64,000 nt of DNA from Motacilla alba alba. Its lineage: Eukaryota; Chordata; Aves; Passeriformes; Motacillidae. The position numbers and the translations under genes were made by a program. Below, piece after piece: positions 20,596 to 34,385 of this stretch. How positions within the stretch are numbered: the first letter of the stretch is position 1; each line of letters begins with the position of its first letter. The notes under the pieces were generated by a model, which had not been told where the DNA came from, searched no databases, and saw only the letters and a program-made list of their open reading frames with translations. The stretch covers positions 84,326,547 to 84,390,546 of the forward strand of contig NC_052016.1 in NCBI RefSeq assembly GCF_015832195.1. The letters run 5' to 3'.

Positions 20596-23500
20596 TGCAG
20601 AGATCTCCTGTAGTGCAAATATTTGCATGTTTTGCTTGATCTTCTCTTCAAAAGGTTTTGGCTTGTGCTGACTGGTCTGCATGGAATTCTACCTTGTTTC
20701 CGAGCATTGATCTTTAAGATGGATCCAGGCTTCTCTTTTTTTTGGAAAGAAAGCACTTTCCAAAACACAAGCATTCCAGATTTTATTTTGATTAAATATT
20801 TGCAAACTTCTGTGAATAGGTAGGAAAGTTATTATCTTGAGAGAGAAATGTTTAGATGAGGCTGAAAAAAACTTGAATGCTTTCCAACACTGAACTTCAT
20901 CTCAGATTTCATTTGAAGGTATTATTTATTTTTTCATGATGATAAGAGATGTGAACCTGGAGATATGAGCAATTATGTACTGCATAATGTAGTGATGAAT
21001 CAGGCTCAAACGATTTAATAAATATAACTTTTTAAATGGTTGTATAACTGCCCTGTTTACCTGATGCTTTCAGTATTTTCAATTTTCACATGCCATTTTC
21101 AGCTTATTTGTCATAAACATACTATTCTCCTTAACTCTTTCTGGTATAAATAATGTAACGTCACCTTGAGAGTCAGGATTACTTTTGGATTTCTAAATTC
21201 CTGAATAATAGCTGATATGAACCACCATTGTCTACAGAAAGGGTTGAAATCACTGTTTACCATGTGACTGGGTGCCAGATGGTACTAATTTCAGTACTCT
21301 GCACCATGGAAGTTGTACATGCTGCAAAGGGCACGTGGGGAGTCATGGAGAGACCAAGTGTGTGAAGTCAGGAGTCCCAGCTTATCCCTGTACACCTGGA
21401 TGAAGGACTTTCTGCATTTTTCTTGTGAGTTCTTGTCAATATATAAGAGATAGAGATTTTAAAATTATTTTTCAATTCATTGTCTAAGAAACAATTTTCT
21501 GCTCTGGTATGGTATTTTGGATTAAGGCTGGATATTGTTCTGGCATTTCAATTCAAATTATATTAGAATATCATTATTACTTGGATTCTTCATCTCAGAT
21601 TTAGTGCTTGTAGTTCAGGAAAAGATTTTGAAAAGTTGTGAACATCTGGAAAAGAGCTTCAGAAATAAATGTAGTACTGGGAGATGTTGTGACATGCCTT
21701 GCAAGACATTGAGGCTTTAGAGATTGTCTCTGATTAGTTTATTTGAGAGCATATTTAAACAGAAACAGGTGATAGCCATGATCCCATTCATTGGAAGAGA
21801 TTCCTGGCATCAGCGTAGCTTAAGATATGCCAGTCCAGGGTGGCAGTGAAGAACAAGTAATTCTTTGTGGGGGTAGGTAGCTACTAAAACAATTGCCTGT
21901 ACTAATATGTACTTTTCCTTTAGAATTTTTGAACCAGTGTTGAGTGTCTTTTGCATAAATATTAGTAAAGTCACAGAGAAGCATGAGATGATATTGTCAG
22001 ACAACTTTGCAGGACAAATTCACAGGATTTAAAGGCTCTAGAAAATACAGTCTATAAGGTTGTATTCCCAAGACCATGTACACTCAAGGCCATAGGGTTT
22101 TAGCTCTGAATTCCCATAACTTGTATTAGGCATGGGGGGTTTTATTAGTTATTACTAGGAGGAAAATTTTTTATTGAAGAGAGAGACAAAAAATCCTCTT
22201 ATTTCTTTGATAGTTTGTTCTAATGGGAAATCATGCCCAAGTTGAAATCACATTTAGACTTTAGTATGACTCTCCAGTCTGTGCTTCCAGCCTTTCAAGT
22301 TCTTCATATGTGTCTCTGCTACAGGGAGAGAGAAGCCCATTTAGCAATTGCCCATTAGCAATAGTTTTTGTTTGTGGAAATATTTAAATGTAATAATCCA
22401 ATCCCTTTTTACACTTCTTCCTGATTGTTTTGTCTCTTAGGCATTCTGGGATAGCATCTGGGCTTCTCTGCCTGTTCTTCATCCTGCCACCTGCTTTGTG
22501 AGGTGGGACATTAGGTCTTCCAGCCTCCACGCTGGGCTTCTGCACCTCTGGCTGGAGCCATGTCTCTGCCTGCAGTACCAGACTCACAGACACCCCCAGC
22601 ACCCCCAGCGTGCATGCACCAGTCAGCTCTGCCCAAGCTACCACAGGACTCTGCTGAGGTGTCAAGGGTGGACCGTTCTGCACACTCCACCCTTCCAAGC
22701 CATAACATTCTCTTGCAGCAATCAGAGAATCTTTCCTGCTTCTCTGTCTCTTCATCCACTGATCACAAAGATATTCCTTCTTACTGTTTCTGGAGCACCA
22801 GCTGATGATGCTGAGCACTTTCTGCCTTGCCATGGGAGAGAGATGGGAGGAGAGATCCCTGAATCCCTGTTCCCTTGGAAAAGTCTAAAAATTTAGAAAA
22901 TCTTCCTCTCCACCTCTTACTGGTGGGTAGATGGGAATGTAAAGAGACGTACTGGGCTAGGAAACCATCACCCAGAGTAGGAAAAGCAGAAAGAAAAGTT
23001 GCAACTAGTAGGGTCTAAGAATCCCAAAAACACCCATGCTGATGCTGCATCAGCAACAACAGAACAAAGAATGTATTGTGCTTCCCACTCTTATCATACA
23101 GAGCAGTGAAGCTATGCAGCAAAGCAACTGCTGTCACACAAATTCAGCAAGGAAAGCCTCCACAGCATAGCCCTTGTCAGAGTATCTCTCCTGCTTTCCA
23201 GGTGTGACTATGCTGGGCTATGTGGTCTCCAGCTTGCTGCAAGAATATAAATACCTTAAGGTGAGTCAGTTGAGAGAAGTTGCCTCCTTCTGTCAGAAAA
23301 TAAATGGGATCCTCCTGCTGTCATTGCCAGCAAAACCTGGTTGCTTTTTTCTCCTTGGAAAGAGGTTTTCTTAAATCATTTAGTTATTTCAAAGTCTTTG
23401 CTGAAATCGAGATGTTCCTTAGCATGTATTTTTTACACAAATCCCATGTGATCTATTGTGTAATCTCCCCATAAACAGTTTTGAACAATTTTCATGCTGT

Positions 23501-24814
23501 GCAAAGAATGACTTTGAAATTACTCTGTCATTATGTTTTGGGTCCCTTATAACTGAAAACTTCAAAGAGGTTATCTGTCAGATTGCCAGGTTTCACGTTG
23601 ACTGATACGAGGTTTAGGTTTTCAGAAGTGTTATGGGCATCAGTGGGGGTCGGATACTAATTGCCCTTGGTTCCCCCATTAAACATCATCTGACTTCATT
23701 GGCCACAGGCTTCCTTCCTGCTATGTTGCCCCTCTCTTTTCCCAACAGAGAGATTTTATACTTGCAATTGAGAGATTTTAATGGCCTACAATTGAAATGC
23801 ATTCACCAGTTGTCATCAAGACGATTTAAAACATGCACCAAACACACGCATGTATTTTCATTCACACACACAGTTTTTCCTTTGGCAAAAGCTTTCCTTT
23901 TCCTTTGATTCTGCAGAAAACTCCCAGGGTGCAGAAGTCTTGTGAGCATTGGCAGCTTAGCAGTTTTCACTGCTGAGGCACCAACACCACGTGTTCTTCC
24001 GGCTATTCATTCCCCTTCCTGCACAAAACACTTCCTTCCTGCACTCAGTGGGAAAGTCAGACTGCTAAAACGTGGTGGATGCCAGCACCTCTATTTCTTT
24101 CCCTTGGGGTAGCATCTTTGGTCCCATGGGAGTATCTCTGTGACTGCATGACCTAGCAGGGTAGATGGGTGCATGCTGGATGGCTCCACACCCTTCCTGG
24201 GCATGGCAGCTCTGCAAGTCAGATGTCTATATTCCAGAGACATAAGTTTGTTCCCAATTTATTTTCCCACATGTTTTATAAATGTTTCTTGGAGCAAAAC
24301 AATAAAATCATTGAAGAATGCCAAAAATACTTGTGAGGCCTTGTACAACAAGATAGGAAATGTTAGCCTTTGGTGTGCTTTTTCTTTCTTGAAGATCTCA
24401 TGCTGTGGGAAGATTAGCTCAGGCAAAAAGCTAAAATTTCCATGGACTGCCTTTGCCTTTGTGTCCTTTCACTGGAAGACAAGAATAAAATTCTTGCATA
24501 TGATGTTTTCATCCAGCACAGTTACCAAACACTGAGCACATTCAGTGGAAGAGCAGGTGAGGGTGCAGAACTAGGCATAAAAGTTTCACCTCTTGTGAAA
24601 CTTCTTAGTCCCAAGCAGTGCTTGAGCCAGTCTGCCAGTGTCTGCATATTCTTGGTGTCTGTGTAGTCTTCACCTTGCATGCTCAGCTGGCCCACAGACC
24701 CGATGGTGTTTCAAAATGCCTGTGTCTTCCCTTATTGCCTCTACCACTGCCTTTTTGTGGCCAAAACCCAAAAATGCCATCCAGTCAAATTTTCTTAGAA
24801 GCATTTGGAGATCA
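20596..24814. other. Non-coding stretch with one possible exon
   Basis: There is no recognised repeat. A 59-bp segment with good splice signals lies at 23202-23260. The open frames at 22384-22833 (minus) and 22498-22896 (plus) overlap each other and carry no signature. Nothing else is supported. Confidence 0.5.
23202..23260 (+). other. Possible 59-bp exon, weak
   Basis: The segment is preceded by a pyrimidine-rich acceptor ('ctcctgctttccag') and followed by the strong donor 'aag|gtgagt'. It stays open in one frame, with TMLGYVVSSLLQEYKYLK. No protein family is recognised, and no neighbouring exon can be joined. Chance pairs of splice signals are common in 64 kb. Confidence 0.2.
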
Positions 24815-25040
24815 TGGTAAGAGAAACCTGTTCTCACTCAAGACATCCAGGAGGTAGAACAGGCCACCCACAGAGGTTGTGCAGGTGCCATCCCTGGAGA
24901 TTTACAAACCCCAGCTGGACACAGTCCTGAGAAAACTGGTCTGAAATTAGTGCCAACCCTATTTGGAGCAGGCAATTGCACTGGAGGCCTCCTGATGCCC
25001 CTGCCAACCTACTTGACTTCAGGATCTTTTGATCCTATGA
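24815..25040 (+). mobile_element. CR1 LINE fragment (3' end)
   Basis: The CR1 3' part is recognised from 'cacagaggttgtgcaggtgcc', then 'ccccagctggacacagtcctgag', and the end near 'gatcttttgatcctatga'. It is 5'-truncated and heavily diverged, so old. Confidence 0.85.
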
Positions 25041-26077
25041 AGTCTGCAAGCTGTAAAAGTCAAGGGTAAGATTAAGCCATCATTTCAAGAATGAGAAGTA
25101 TTAAAGTGTCCTACTGCTTCAGGAAAGACAGACCTTATAGCAAAGCTACCCTGTGTTGCATCCAATCCTTTCCACAGCTAGAGAGTTCTGTATACCAGCC
25201 AGGCTTGTCTGTTCATTCCCTGTTTCTCATGAGGCTGCAAAACCAAAATTTTCAGCTGAAAGAGTTTAATTTTTCTATTTTTTAGTCCTTGGTATTATGC
25301 AGTCCTTTATATTCTTTCTTAATACCAAAGAGCTGGATATGTATGGCTGTGTGCATGTCTGTGTGCTTGGTTATGTTGAGAATTTACATGCAGCAAGTAG
25401 CCCATATTTAGATAGAAAATTGTATCCTGAAATTACTCATTTGACTTGACTCAGGGTCTGAAAAATATTTACTGTTTAATCTTATTTCTGATAAGTAAAT
25501 TGTCAGGTTTGTTTTTAATTGCAACTTTTTTCAGGTCTGCACTGTGGTATCTCAGTGTAGGACAGGGCAAAGGTCACACACATGTCCATATGGGGAGGCC
25601 TTGGGTCTGTTCACAGGTCAGGTTTTATCCATTGTCAGTATCAAAATGCTTCAATGTATTTAAGTTTGATTTCACAGCCCAGATTCTCATTCCCAGCAGA
25701 TTCTTCTTCAAAATGAAAGAGGATTTGGCTCTCTGGTTGCACACCCCCAACTACTGAGAGCTTTCACCCTCTCGATCAGTCAGTTTTGAGTTGTTATTCA
25801 TACTGCTTTGGTCATGTGTGCCCTAGCCTTGGGAATTACAGCTCCAAATTCCACTTTTGTTCAACAACCAAAAGTCTGGGTGATTAAATAATATTTACTA
25901 AAATTCTGTCTCTCATTCATTTTAACTGAGAATACAATCTGAAAATTCGAGGGTGGAAACGAGCTAAGACATTCCATCAGTCCCTCTAGTGAGGATTTTG
26001 GCCAGTGGGACAGCACTGCAGCCGCTCTGGGCCGCTGGTGCTGATGGACAGTAGATGTCACCCTTGCCTAACATATA
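25041..26077. other. Non-coding stretch, nothing recognised
   Basis: Unique AT-rich sequence between two CR1 copies; no gene or RNA is supported. Confidence 0.5.
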
Positions 26078-26290
26078 GAATCATGGAACAGTCGGGATTG
26101 GAGGGGACCTTTAAAGGTCATCTAGTCCAACCCCCTGCAATGAGCAGGGGCATCTTCAACTAGATGGGGTTACTTAAAGTCCCATTCAAACTGTCCTTGA
26201 ATATTTCCAGGGATGGGGCATCCACAGCTTCCCTGGGCAACCTCTTGGTTTCTCTACTGAAATGCTGTATCCTTAGTGAAGTGTGTGTAG
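26078..26290 (-). mobile_element. CR1 LINE fragment (3' end)
   Basis: The minus strand reads the CR1 3' end, seen on plus as 'atagaatcatggaacagtcgg' and 'ctagtccaaccccctgcaatg'. It is cut at its 5' side near 26270-26290. Confidence 0.9.
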
Positions 26291-26385
26291 CTAAAAGGGA
26301 AGAGTGACTGCTGATCATAATAGCTACTGAGTGAAAACTTTACTTTGAGATAAGAAAATGTCTACATAGAAAACGATAACTTTTA

Positions 26386-26775
26386 TAGAATCATAGAATG
26401 GGCTTTGATTGAAAAGGACTCTCAGAGATCAGCTAGTTCCACCCCTGCCCCCGCTGTGGGCAGGGACACTTTTAACCAGACCCCATTGCTCAGAGCCTCA
26501 TTCAGCCTGGCCTTGAATACTTGAAGGATGGGACACCCACAGTTTCTCTGGGCAACCTGTTTCAGGGACTCACCACCCTCACAGTAAATAAATTATTCCA
26601 TATATCTAATCTAAACTACCCTCCTTCAGCCATTGCCCCTTGTCTTATTACTGCATGCTCTTGTAAAAAGCCCCCCTACAGCCTTCTTATAAGCCTCTGT
26701 GAGTATTCCAAGGCTGCAATAAAGTATGCTCAGAGCCTTCTCCATCCTAAAGATATTTTAACTACTCCTTGTTAT
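26386..26775 (-). mobile_element. CR1 LINE fragment (3' end)
   Basis: This is a second minus-strand CR1 copy, starting on plus with 'tatagaatcatagaatgggc' and continuing through 'gcctggccttgaatacttgaagg' and the reverse-transcriptase tail region. It lies about 100 bp after another copy on the same strand. Since both begin at the CR1 3' end, they are two insertions and not one broken element. Confidence 0.9.
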
Positions 26776-26825
26776 TAGTCCCTAAAGAAAGGTATATGGA
26801 ATTCCTAATGAAGTATGTATTTCTG

Positions 26826-26890
26826 GTGTGGTTGGTTTTGGTTTGTTTGTTTGTTTGTTGGTTTGGTTTGGTTTTTTGTTTGTTTCATTG
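26826..26890. repeat. GTTT/GGTTT simple repeat
   Basis: Repeated 'gtttgtttgttt' and 'ggtttggtttggtttt' make a T/G-only tract, the strand complement of the A/C tracts elsewhere in the window. Confidence 0.85.
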
Positions 26891-27339
26891 GTTTGTTTTA
26901 GCTCAGTCTTTGAAATGTGTTTTGGGAGCCTGCTAAATTATGCCAATCTGGTCCAAAAGTCACTATTTTTATGCATTAATCCATGGAAATTTAATAATAA
27001 ATTTGGGTACTGAGGGGTACCCAAAAGGAGAATATCTTGGCCATCCATCTTATATGTGAAGAACAAATTCTGCGACAGTGCCTGACAGTGGAAGGCTGCC
27101 AGCCCAAGCCATACAGGCAAGGCCTGCTCTCCTTTCTGCTCAGCAGCTCTCCAGCAGCTGTGCAACCACTTCATCACAGTTGTCCCCCAAGCACTGGGGG
27201 CTGGAGCTTTCAAAAGGCTGCAGACAAGTTCCTACAATCAGGAGTGTCAGTACATCACACTTACATTTTAATAACATATTCAGAGTCCCTTTGAGACCAC
27301 TCCATTGGGAGAACAGACCAGTGCCCAGGCACAGGAAAA

Positions 27340-27394
27340 ATGCCTGCAAACCTGCAACCTCTGGGAGTATCTGTACTATTTGCCTTTTTTCTCG
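27340..27394 (+). other. Possible first coding exon with signal peptide, weak
   Basis: ATG at 27340 follows a run of A (purine at -3) and opens 18 codons, MPANLQPLGVSVLFAFFL, plus one base, ending at the strong donor 'cg|gtaagt'. A hydrophobic run followed by a phase-1 donor is the usual layout of first exons of secreted and immunoglobulin-type genes. No matching second exon was found within reach by eye, and no CpG island or TATA box lies just upstream. It could be chance. Confidence 0.22.
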
Positions 27395-29085
27395 GTAAGT
27401 TAAGACTTTTCAGTCAACCTTTTCAGGTTCCCTGAAAAGAAATGTTAGTTGCTTTCACAGCGAGGACAATTCTCACTGTACATCACAGTAAATTTCATTT
27501 TTTAACAATGTGGGGAAATCACAGTAATTTCTGACTTCCTCTAAAGATCTGGCGGGTGGTCCCCTATAAAAACCAGTTGCTCTCTCAAACAGTGGCCTTT
27601 CAAAGGGTTTTTCACATAAGATAATTTTCCTGACCAAAAAAAAAAAATAAATCCATTGTTTGGATATAATAATTACACAAATGCTTCCATTTGTGTCTGG
27701 ATCCCGAGAGTTTCACTGCTAGGACCAGAAGGTGTTTCCAAAAAGAGACACCAATTTCCTTTATAATTAATGTCTTCTGTGGATATACAATTTCAAGAGA
27801 AAAGCAGAATGGAAGAATTACACAACTGGGACATCATTTGAGAGAGATGCTGAAGGCGAGATATTTCACAAATACACATCTGCCACAGATTGCATTCCTT
27901 CTGAATCCCACTCTATACCCACTCCAACAGAGATATTAGTCAAGCATTAAATGCTTGTTTATAGAAGAATCTTTGAAAAATGCCAGATATATCAAATTAG
28001 CAGTGCTATTAATAACCCTGTCAGGGTTGTATGTCAGTCTGGCAGTTCTTGAATTTCTCCAGAGGAAGTCAATGTACACCTTCTTTCAGTGAGTTACATC
28101 CACTTAATCACAGATTGTGCAAAATCATGGTAGTATGTCAAAAAAAAAAGTAAAATTGTTGGCGTCTGTATAAGTCTAATTAAACAAAGGGTTTAGATAA
28201 TATAAAGTGAAGCCTCATTAATTCAACCATACATAGTAATTGGCAATAGTAGTTAGCTGAAAAGGATCATTTGGAAATAGGGTGCTCTCATAGGTGAGAC
28301 ACAGTGAACAACAACCTGCAGTGGCTCCTGATTAACTGGGGCTTATTTAAGAAACAAGAGATTTACTCTACTTTCTGAGCCACCCCCTCCCTGGCTGACG
28401 CCAGCACTGTGGTCACAAAGTGTCCCCATCCATCTCAGCAGGGACGAGGCACTGACCGAGGACGACCCAGCAGAAAGTCTCGGGTTGGTTCGTGCTGTGC
28501 TGCTGCTCTTCATTAACACTCATTAATAGCATTATGGGCTGCAAGCTATCCATGGTGTCCTCCATCTTCCCCACTGCTGGGTTATACCTTCAGACCAGAT
28601 ACATACTGCTGTTTTTCCAGACTCACTTCTTTCTGAGATTGCTACTTCACTTTGGGAGCTCCTCTCATCAGCAGCAGCTCTTCTTTATGTCACCTATAGC
28701 CTAATTGTCCTGGTCTGAATAGTGCATGTGCAGAAGCACAACATGTGGTCAGCTTCCTAATTGTAGGGCTCATCTCACATTTATTTGCTAATTGCAGCAT
28801 GTGCTGTGTTTGTTCAGTTCAGGTGGAATGAAAATTTACAACCAACATTTACCAGTTGAAGCTGACAAGCCAAAGGATTCCACTTGAGAATTTCAGAAAT
28901 TTACCCCTATACCAACAAATCTACACCCAGTTTTCTGCTGCCTGTTTGAATTCATAATTATTTTTAATCTTGTTCTTTTTCTGTCGAGCACAGAAACTCA
29001 GGATACCTATTTTTTGATCCAAGATTTCACATTAGGTTTGCTATATTCTGAAGCCTTGCCACTAGGTGGTAATGTTTTCATCCTT

Positions 29086-29145
29086 AAAAAAAAAAAAAAA
29101 ACAACCAAACAAACAAAACCTAAAAAACCAAAACACCCACAAACC
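29086..29145. repeat. A-rich A/C simple tract
   Basis: An A16 run is followed by A and C only, apart from one T, in the style of the long tract at 14902-15141. Confidence 0.85.
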
Positions 29146-32100
29146 TCCTTTGGAAGTATAGAGTCAAACTTGAATTATTTCTGTAAGGCTTATATGTTTT
29201 ATGAAGGGATCAGAAAAATTATGGCTGTTCTGATGTAAAGCCTTTGATTATCAGCTCATTGCACAGCCACATGCCTGTCAGGCAAACAAAAGATGTGGGA
29301 GACTTATGCAGGCCTCATGCTTTTCCTTACTGTGAGCAGAAGTTTGGTAGGACAGGAAAATTGGGCTTTAAAGACATATTTTGAATGAAATATGTGATTA
29401 TGAAACATTATGCAAGGGTTTCCTTTTTTATATCTCTTGAAATGGAACTATTATGCAGGACTGTAATGCCTCTATGGATGCCATACAGTAGCTATACACA
29501 TATTTACCGTGCTGAAAGGTAAGATTCCTGAGCTGTGTGTCTCTCTTTTAGGACACAGCAGTGAAGACTGATGAAAACAGCTGGGCTGTGCCATCTCCCA
29601 CTTACAGTAATTTTCCATTCAACAGCAGCTCACAGCAAGAGTGTCAGTGAAGCTTATCCTCAAGTGCTGGGCTCATTTACTCAAGGTCTTGTGCCATCAA
29701 CAAGAGGGTTGGAGGGTGTTTCCCCCACTTGATCCTGTTTCCTATAACATGGAGGGTAAAATATGCTCATGAGAAGCAGGATATTCAGGTTTAAAACCTT
29801 GGTGACCATACCAGAAGTTAAACCCCGTTACCCCATTTCCCAAGTGAGCACTGCAGTTTGCTGGTCACCCACTCAGGGGGTGGCAGAAACTTGTCTGCAA
29901 TGCTTATGACCGCAGCTACCCACTCCAGCCTGATTCTAATGTCAGACAAAAAACCTGGGAAAAGTGGTTTTGGCATGGAGGAAAAACAAACCCAGCATTT
30001 TTGCCACATTAACTGCTTTCTCTAAAAAATAGTACCCAAACATAACAATAATAGTTCCCACAATAAAATTAACTGCCAGAAGCTCAAAAGTAAAACTCCC
30101 ACAGCAATACATATGGACAGTAGAATAATTGCTGGAAAGGGCTTTTTCCTTTCTCTTTGAAACTGTTTGTGCTCCCAGTGATATGAATGCAAGAACTTTT
30201 TCTTATGTTTGCAGTCAGCCTTGCTTTACCTGCTGTCATCTACCAAAGTCTGCTCCATATCTTGCTGAGAGTGTGACAGTTGAAGGAAAAATAAGTTATA
30301 CAGTGAGCCTCATGCACATATGCACTGCAGCCTTAGGGCTACACAAAACAAAATATATTATGGAGTTGAAAAAAAATTTTTTTTTCAAAGGTTCATCACT
30401 ATGAAGTAAAAAAAAAACAAAACATATGTACACACCAAAATGTTAAAAGGCTTCTTCTTGGCTATTTTCTGCTCAAATTTCAGTATGTTTCCCCTCTGGC
30501 TTTGCCTAAATAATTGTTTAGAAAATAAATAGGATATGTGTATACAAGATATGTGTATTTTTTTTGTCAGAAGGCTTGATTTTTCCCAGTATTTTCCTTG
30601 TTCAAGGATCAAGTACATTTCTGATTAAACAGAAATGGGCTGCCTTTCAACAGGGACCAAGACTGGCATTGTCAATGAAAGCCAATAAAATGTTACAAAA
30701 ATTGAGAAATTATTATAGAGGTGCAGCTAGAAGGGAATTAACTCTTTGGTTATTTGCTGTCTTTAAAGGAGTGAGTATATGACCTTTTAATGCTGTCAAC
30801 TGGGTGTTTTCAGTCAGTGCTTTAAAATCACTTATTGGACAGTTGACCATACTCTTCAGCGGCTGCTGACATTCCCAATATTAGGGTTTATTACTTTTCT
30901 TACACTGTGAGAACTTTATGTTCATGGTTTAAAATACTTTTTTAGTGGGCTGCTGATACTGCAGTTTTTTCAAGGTAAAATGAGTGTTTACTAAAAAGGT
31001 ATTCTCATCTGGTTTTAATTGCCAATCTCATTACCAAGCCTAGATGGAAAGCACTGCAAATTTTTTCACCAGGGCCTTATGGTGGAAAACAGTCCTAGTG
31101 CAACTTAGACTTTTGGTTCTGTTAAAAGAAACAATTAGACATTGGACTCGGAGTTGCAAGTATGACACAAATAATTTATCTGTTAATAACTTAGTCTAAC
31201 ATTTCAGACAGGAAAGTGAAAAGGTGGAGTTAGTGCCGCACTAAAGGTTCCCCAAAGTGAGACAAGGAGTGAAATGAGTGCTGAGACTGGGAAGAGAATT
31301 GCAAAAGAGCTCCCAAAAAAGCAGAGGGTGGGAGGAAAGGCTTGTTGCACCCGATGCTCCACATGTGATTAAGTGCCATGGCACAGCGAAAGCTGCACAG
31401 CTGCCAAGGGCGCGCATTTATTTCCCCCTGCAGTCACGAGCAAGTGACTTGGCAGGAGGTAAAGGTTTGGTGGATACTGTGCAGTTTAAACGATATTCTG
31501 ACCTTCACTGTAGGTCTTCACACTCAGCAGGCCCAGCGGAGGCATGGGCGGCAAGGGCAGCTGGAAGCGTTTCCCAGGGATGGGCTGCTGCAGGGCACAG
31601 GATTTTTAAACAATGTGTCCATACCAAGGCAGAACATCTCTGAGCTGGCATGGCTCCGTGACAGCACACAGCAAAGGTCCAGGGAGCTGCCAGTGTCACC
31701 CACTTTGTCAGAGAACAGCAATAATGAGCACTGGTCTAATTTGGGAAATCTCCAAGGATCCCCCACTTTCCCAGGCAAACATCTTCAGTGCTTAGCCACC
31801 TTTATGTAGTACTTCATGGGGAAAATACTGTTTCATATACTTGGGGCTGGCATTTTCCTTGCTGCCCGCAGTGACTGTGTCATCACTTGCCCTTTGATGG
31901 ACACCTGGGAGTAGGGTTGGGTTTCCTTCCTTTCTCACCAGCCAAATTCTGCCTCTTCTCCTCTCAGCACCGCCTGGATGCCTCCACCCCAACCCTGAGC
32001 ATCCCTCCTGTGGGGCCTGGCTGACTTTTTTCAGGGGGCTGCTAATGCTTCACTCCTTGCCCTTTGGGGAGGATGCAGTGAGAACCCCAGGAAGGCTGTT

Positions 32101-34309
32101 ACCCCAGGGAAGGCAGGAAGGGTTCTTCCTCTGACCTTTAAAAAAACACTCCTCTGATGGCCTGCTCAGAATGTTTCTGTTGTTTTGTTTTCATTTATGG
32201 GTTCAAGAAGAAAAATTTCACTATGATGCCATTCATTATTTGTATCTCAATCTAATAAACTTACTACTCTTCCACCTTGGCATTTGTATGTTATTAATGC
32301 CTGGGTCAGAATTTTTGCAGTGTATTTGGCCTAGGTGAAGGTTATTTGCTTGTGAGCAGGAAGCAGACCTAAGTTATTTTATGCTATAAGTTATCATAAC
32401 ATATGTATGTGAGGTGCTGTAGCTGAATTTGCTTTAAGACTCCACATTGCTTAATTGGACAAAAGGAGCACTGCTATGCGTTGTTTCCGTGTTCTGTGTA
32501 CAGTGCTTGCTCAATTTGTGTACACTTCAAACAATGAAAAACTCTGTTTAGGGAGTCACTTGGTACTTCTTCCTAATGGAGAGACAAAAAACAAGATGAA
32601 CAAAAAGAAGAAACAATCACACAAATCCCCTTAACAGCAATAAAAGAAGTACAAGAATGAAGATGACAGTTTCATGGAGATTTGTTTGAACAGTATGTTT
32701 CCCTTTTAACCAGTTATTGTGGTGCATTACTAAAGGTTTTCAACAGCCTGAAATGGAGCTGCTGAAAACATTATGAGGCTTGCAAGCATCTTACATGTTG
32801 GGCCACTGGTTAGGCATGTAAAAATCTGTCAGAGCTTTCAGAGCAGCCATAAATGTGCTAAACCTTGGAAACCAAATCATCTTCCATATATTAACTGTTA
32901 TGCTTTAGTTGTCAGCCTGAATTTTTTTATATACAAATTAGCTTTTTCAAACAAAGAAGAATTTGTCTATTACCACAAGATAATGTTGTCCCTCGATAAG
33001 ACTTAATTTTTCTGGTTGTTATAAATAACTTTGTTGTAATCATTTTGGCCTGATTTCTTGGCAAAGTCCTTGGCTTGTACAGCAAAGGAAACTCTGCAGA
33101 GTAATCACACACGGGACCAACTATAACAGATTCTCTCCACAAAACTCATCAGAAGACTGGGATTTCCTTTAGAAAGCTTGTAAGAACTTAAAGATTTTAT
33201 AGTAAGTGCTTCCAGAAAAATACTACAACACTGAAATGAAAAAGTAATGTCACAGACAAACCCCAAAAAAGGTTTCTCTGTGTCTGGAGAAACCTAACAG
33301 TAAAACATTTAAAATGCAGACATATATTTTTATAAAGTAGATGTATAACTCTTGTTTCTCCTACTGCTTCTTCTGCTTCTATTGCCTCTCTTATAAACTA
33401 CCAAAAGAAATTAAAGAACTTTGATGGCCTGATCCAGGCATTATAACCTCTCATATATGAAATCTCTCAGGCAGATTTCATTGTTCACTCCTCTCTCACA
33501 AGCCATGCTGGACTTCCCTCAGTGACTGTCAGAGCACAGAACCAGCTGCTCAGCTGTGTAACAGTGGCAGCACAAAAATAGCAATTCTGCTCAGCACTTC
33601 CAGCCACATCCACCTCCATAACAGGCACTGGGGTCTGTGCATGACACTCCTCTGCAAAACTGCTGCATGATGTGATGGTTGGCACCCACTGTAGTGTCTG
33701 AGCCCTGGCTGCCATGGCTAAACCCCATTAGTCATTAGTGCCCTGTCTGCAGGACAGCAGGGCTTTTGGTGTGACAGCTCTCCAGTGGTTCCTGGTGGAA
33801 AAGGGGTCAGTGGTGGAAGCTGGCTCACTCGTGCCTCCTTGCCCAACCTTCTTTAGCTGTCACAACTTTTTTCACCTAAATTCTAGAACAAGAGCATTCA
33901 TCTCTCACAAAGATCTGCAGGATAGCCTGGCTCATGGGTACATCCCCTTCCTCATCAGCCTCTTCCCCACAGCCACAAACACATGGAAAATCTCCCACAA
34001 CAGCTGCCTCCACGCTTTCCCACCAGGAAATCTGGGTTCCTCCAGAAGCTTTCATTCCCTACCTTTCCACCAATAGCAATAAGAGGCAATACATTAGAAG
34101 GAGGAATGTTTCCAGCAAAGATCACTTTACCAAGGTCTATTTGTGTCTCCTGCTGCATCATGCTGCCTCTTTCTCCTCTCTGCAATCGCCGTTCCTCTGG
34201 TCAGGCCCTACAGAAACGAGTGCACCATCTTTGCTTTGCTGGGCACCCAACAAAGGGAACACCTGCACCTCCAGAAAGCCTAAAGGAAACTTTTACTTGT
34301 ATCTAGTCA

Positions 34310-34385
34310 GCCGTGGTGCAGCCTCACCTTGAGGACTGTGAGCAGTTTTGGGCACCACGATATAAAACAGATATTAAGCTATTTC
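34310..34385 (+). mobile_element. Short CR1 LINE fragment
   Basis: The segment 'gcagcctcaccttgaggactg' and 'agcagttttgggcacc' matches the CR1 line 'caccttgagtactgtgtccagttttgggc'. It is only about 75 bp long, and both ends fade into unique sequence. Confidence 0.7.

Larger units (their letters stand above)
26891..34309. other. Non-coding stretch with one possible first exon
   Basis: No gene is supported. A possible signal-peptide exon is at 27340-27394. A short A/T palindrome ('gaaaaaaaattttttttc') lies near 30367. A good acceptor precedes 29552, but its downstream frame stops quickly. An A/C tract is at 29086-29145. The stretch at 28140-28300 is unique and AT-rich. Confidence 0.45.
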
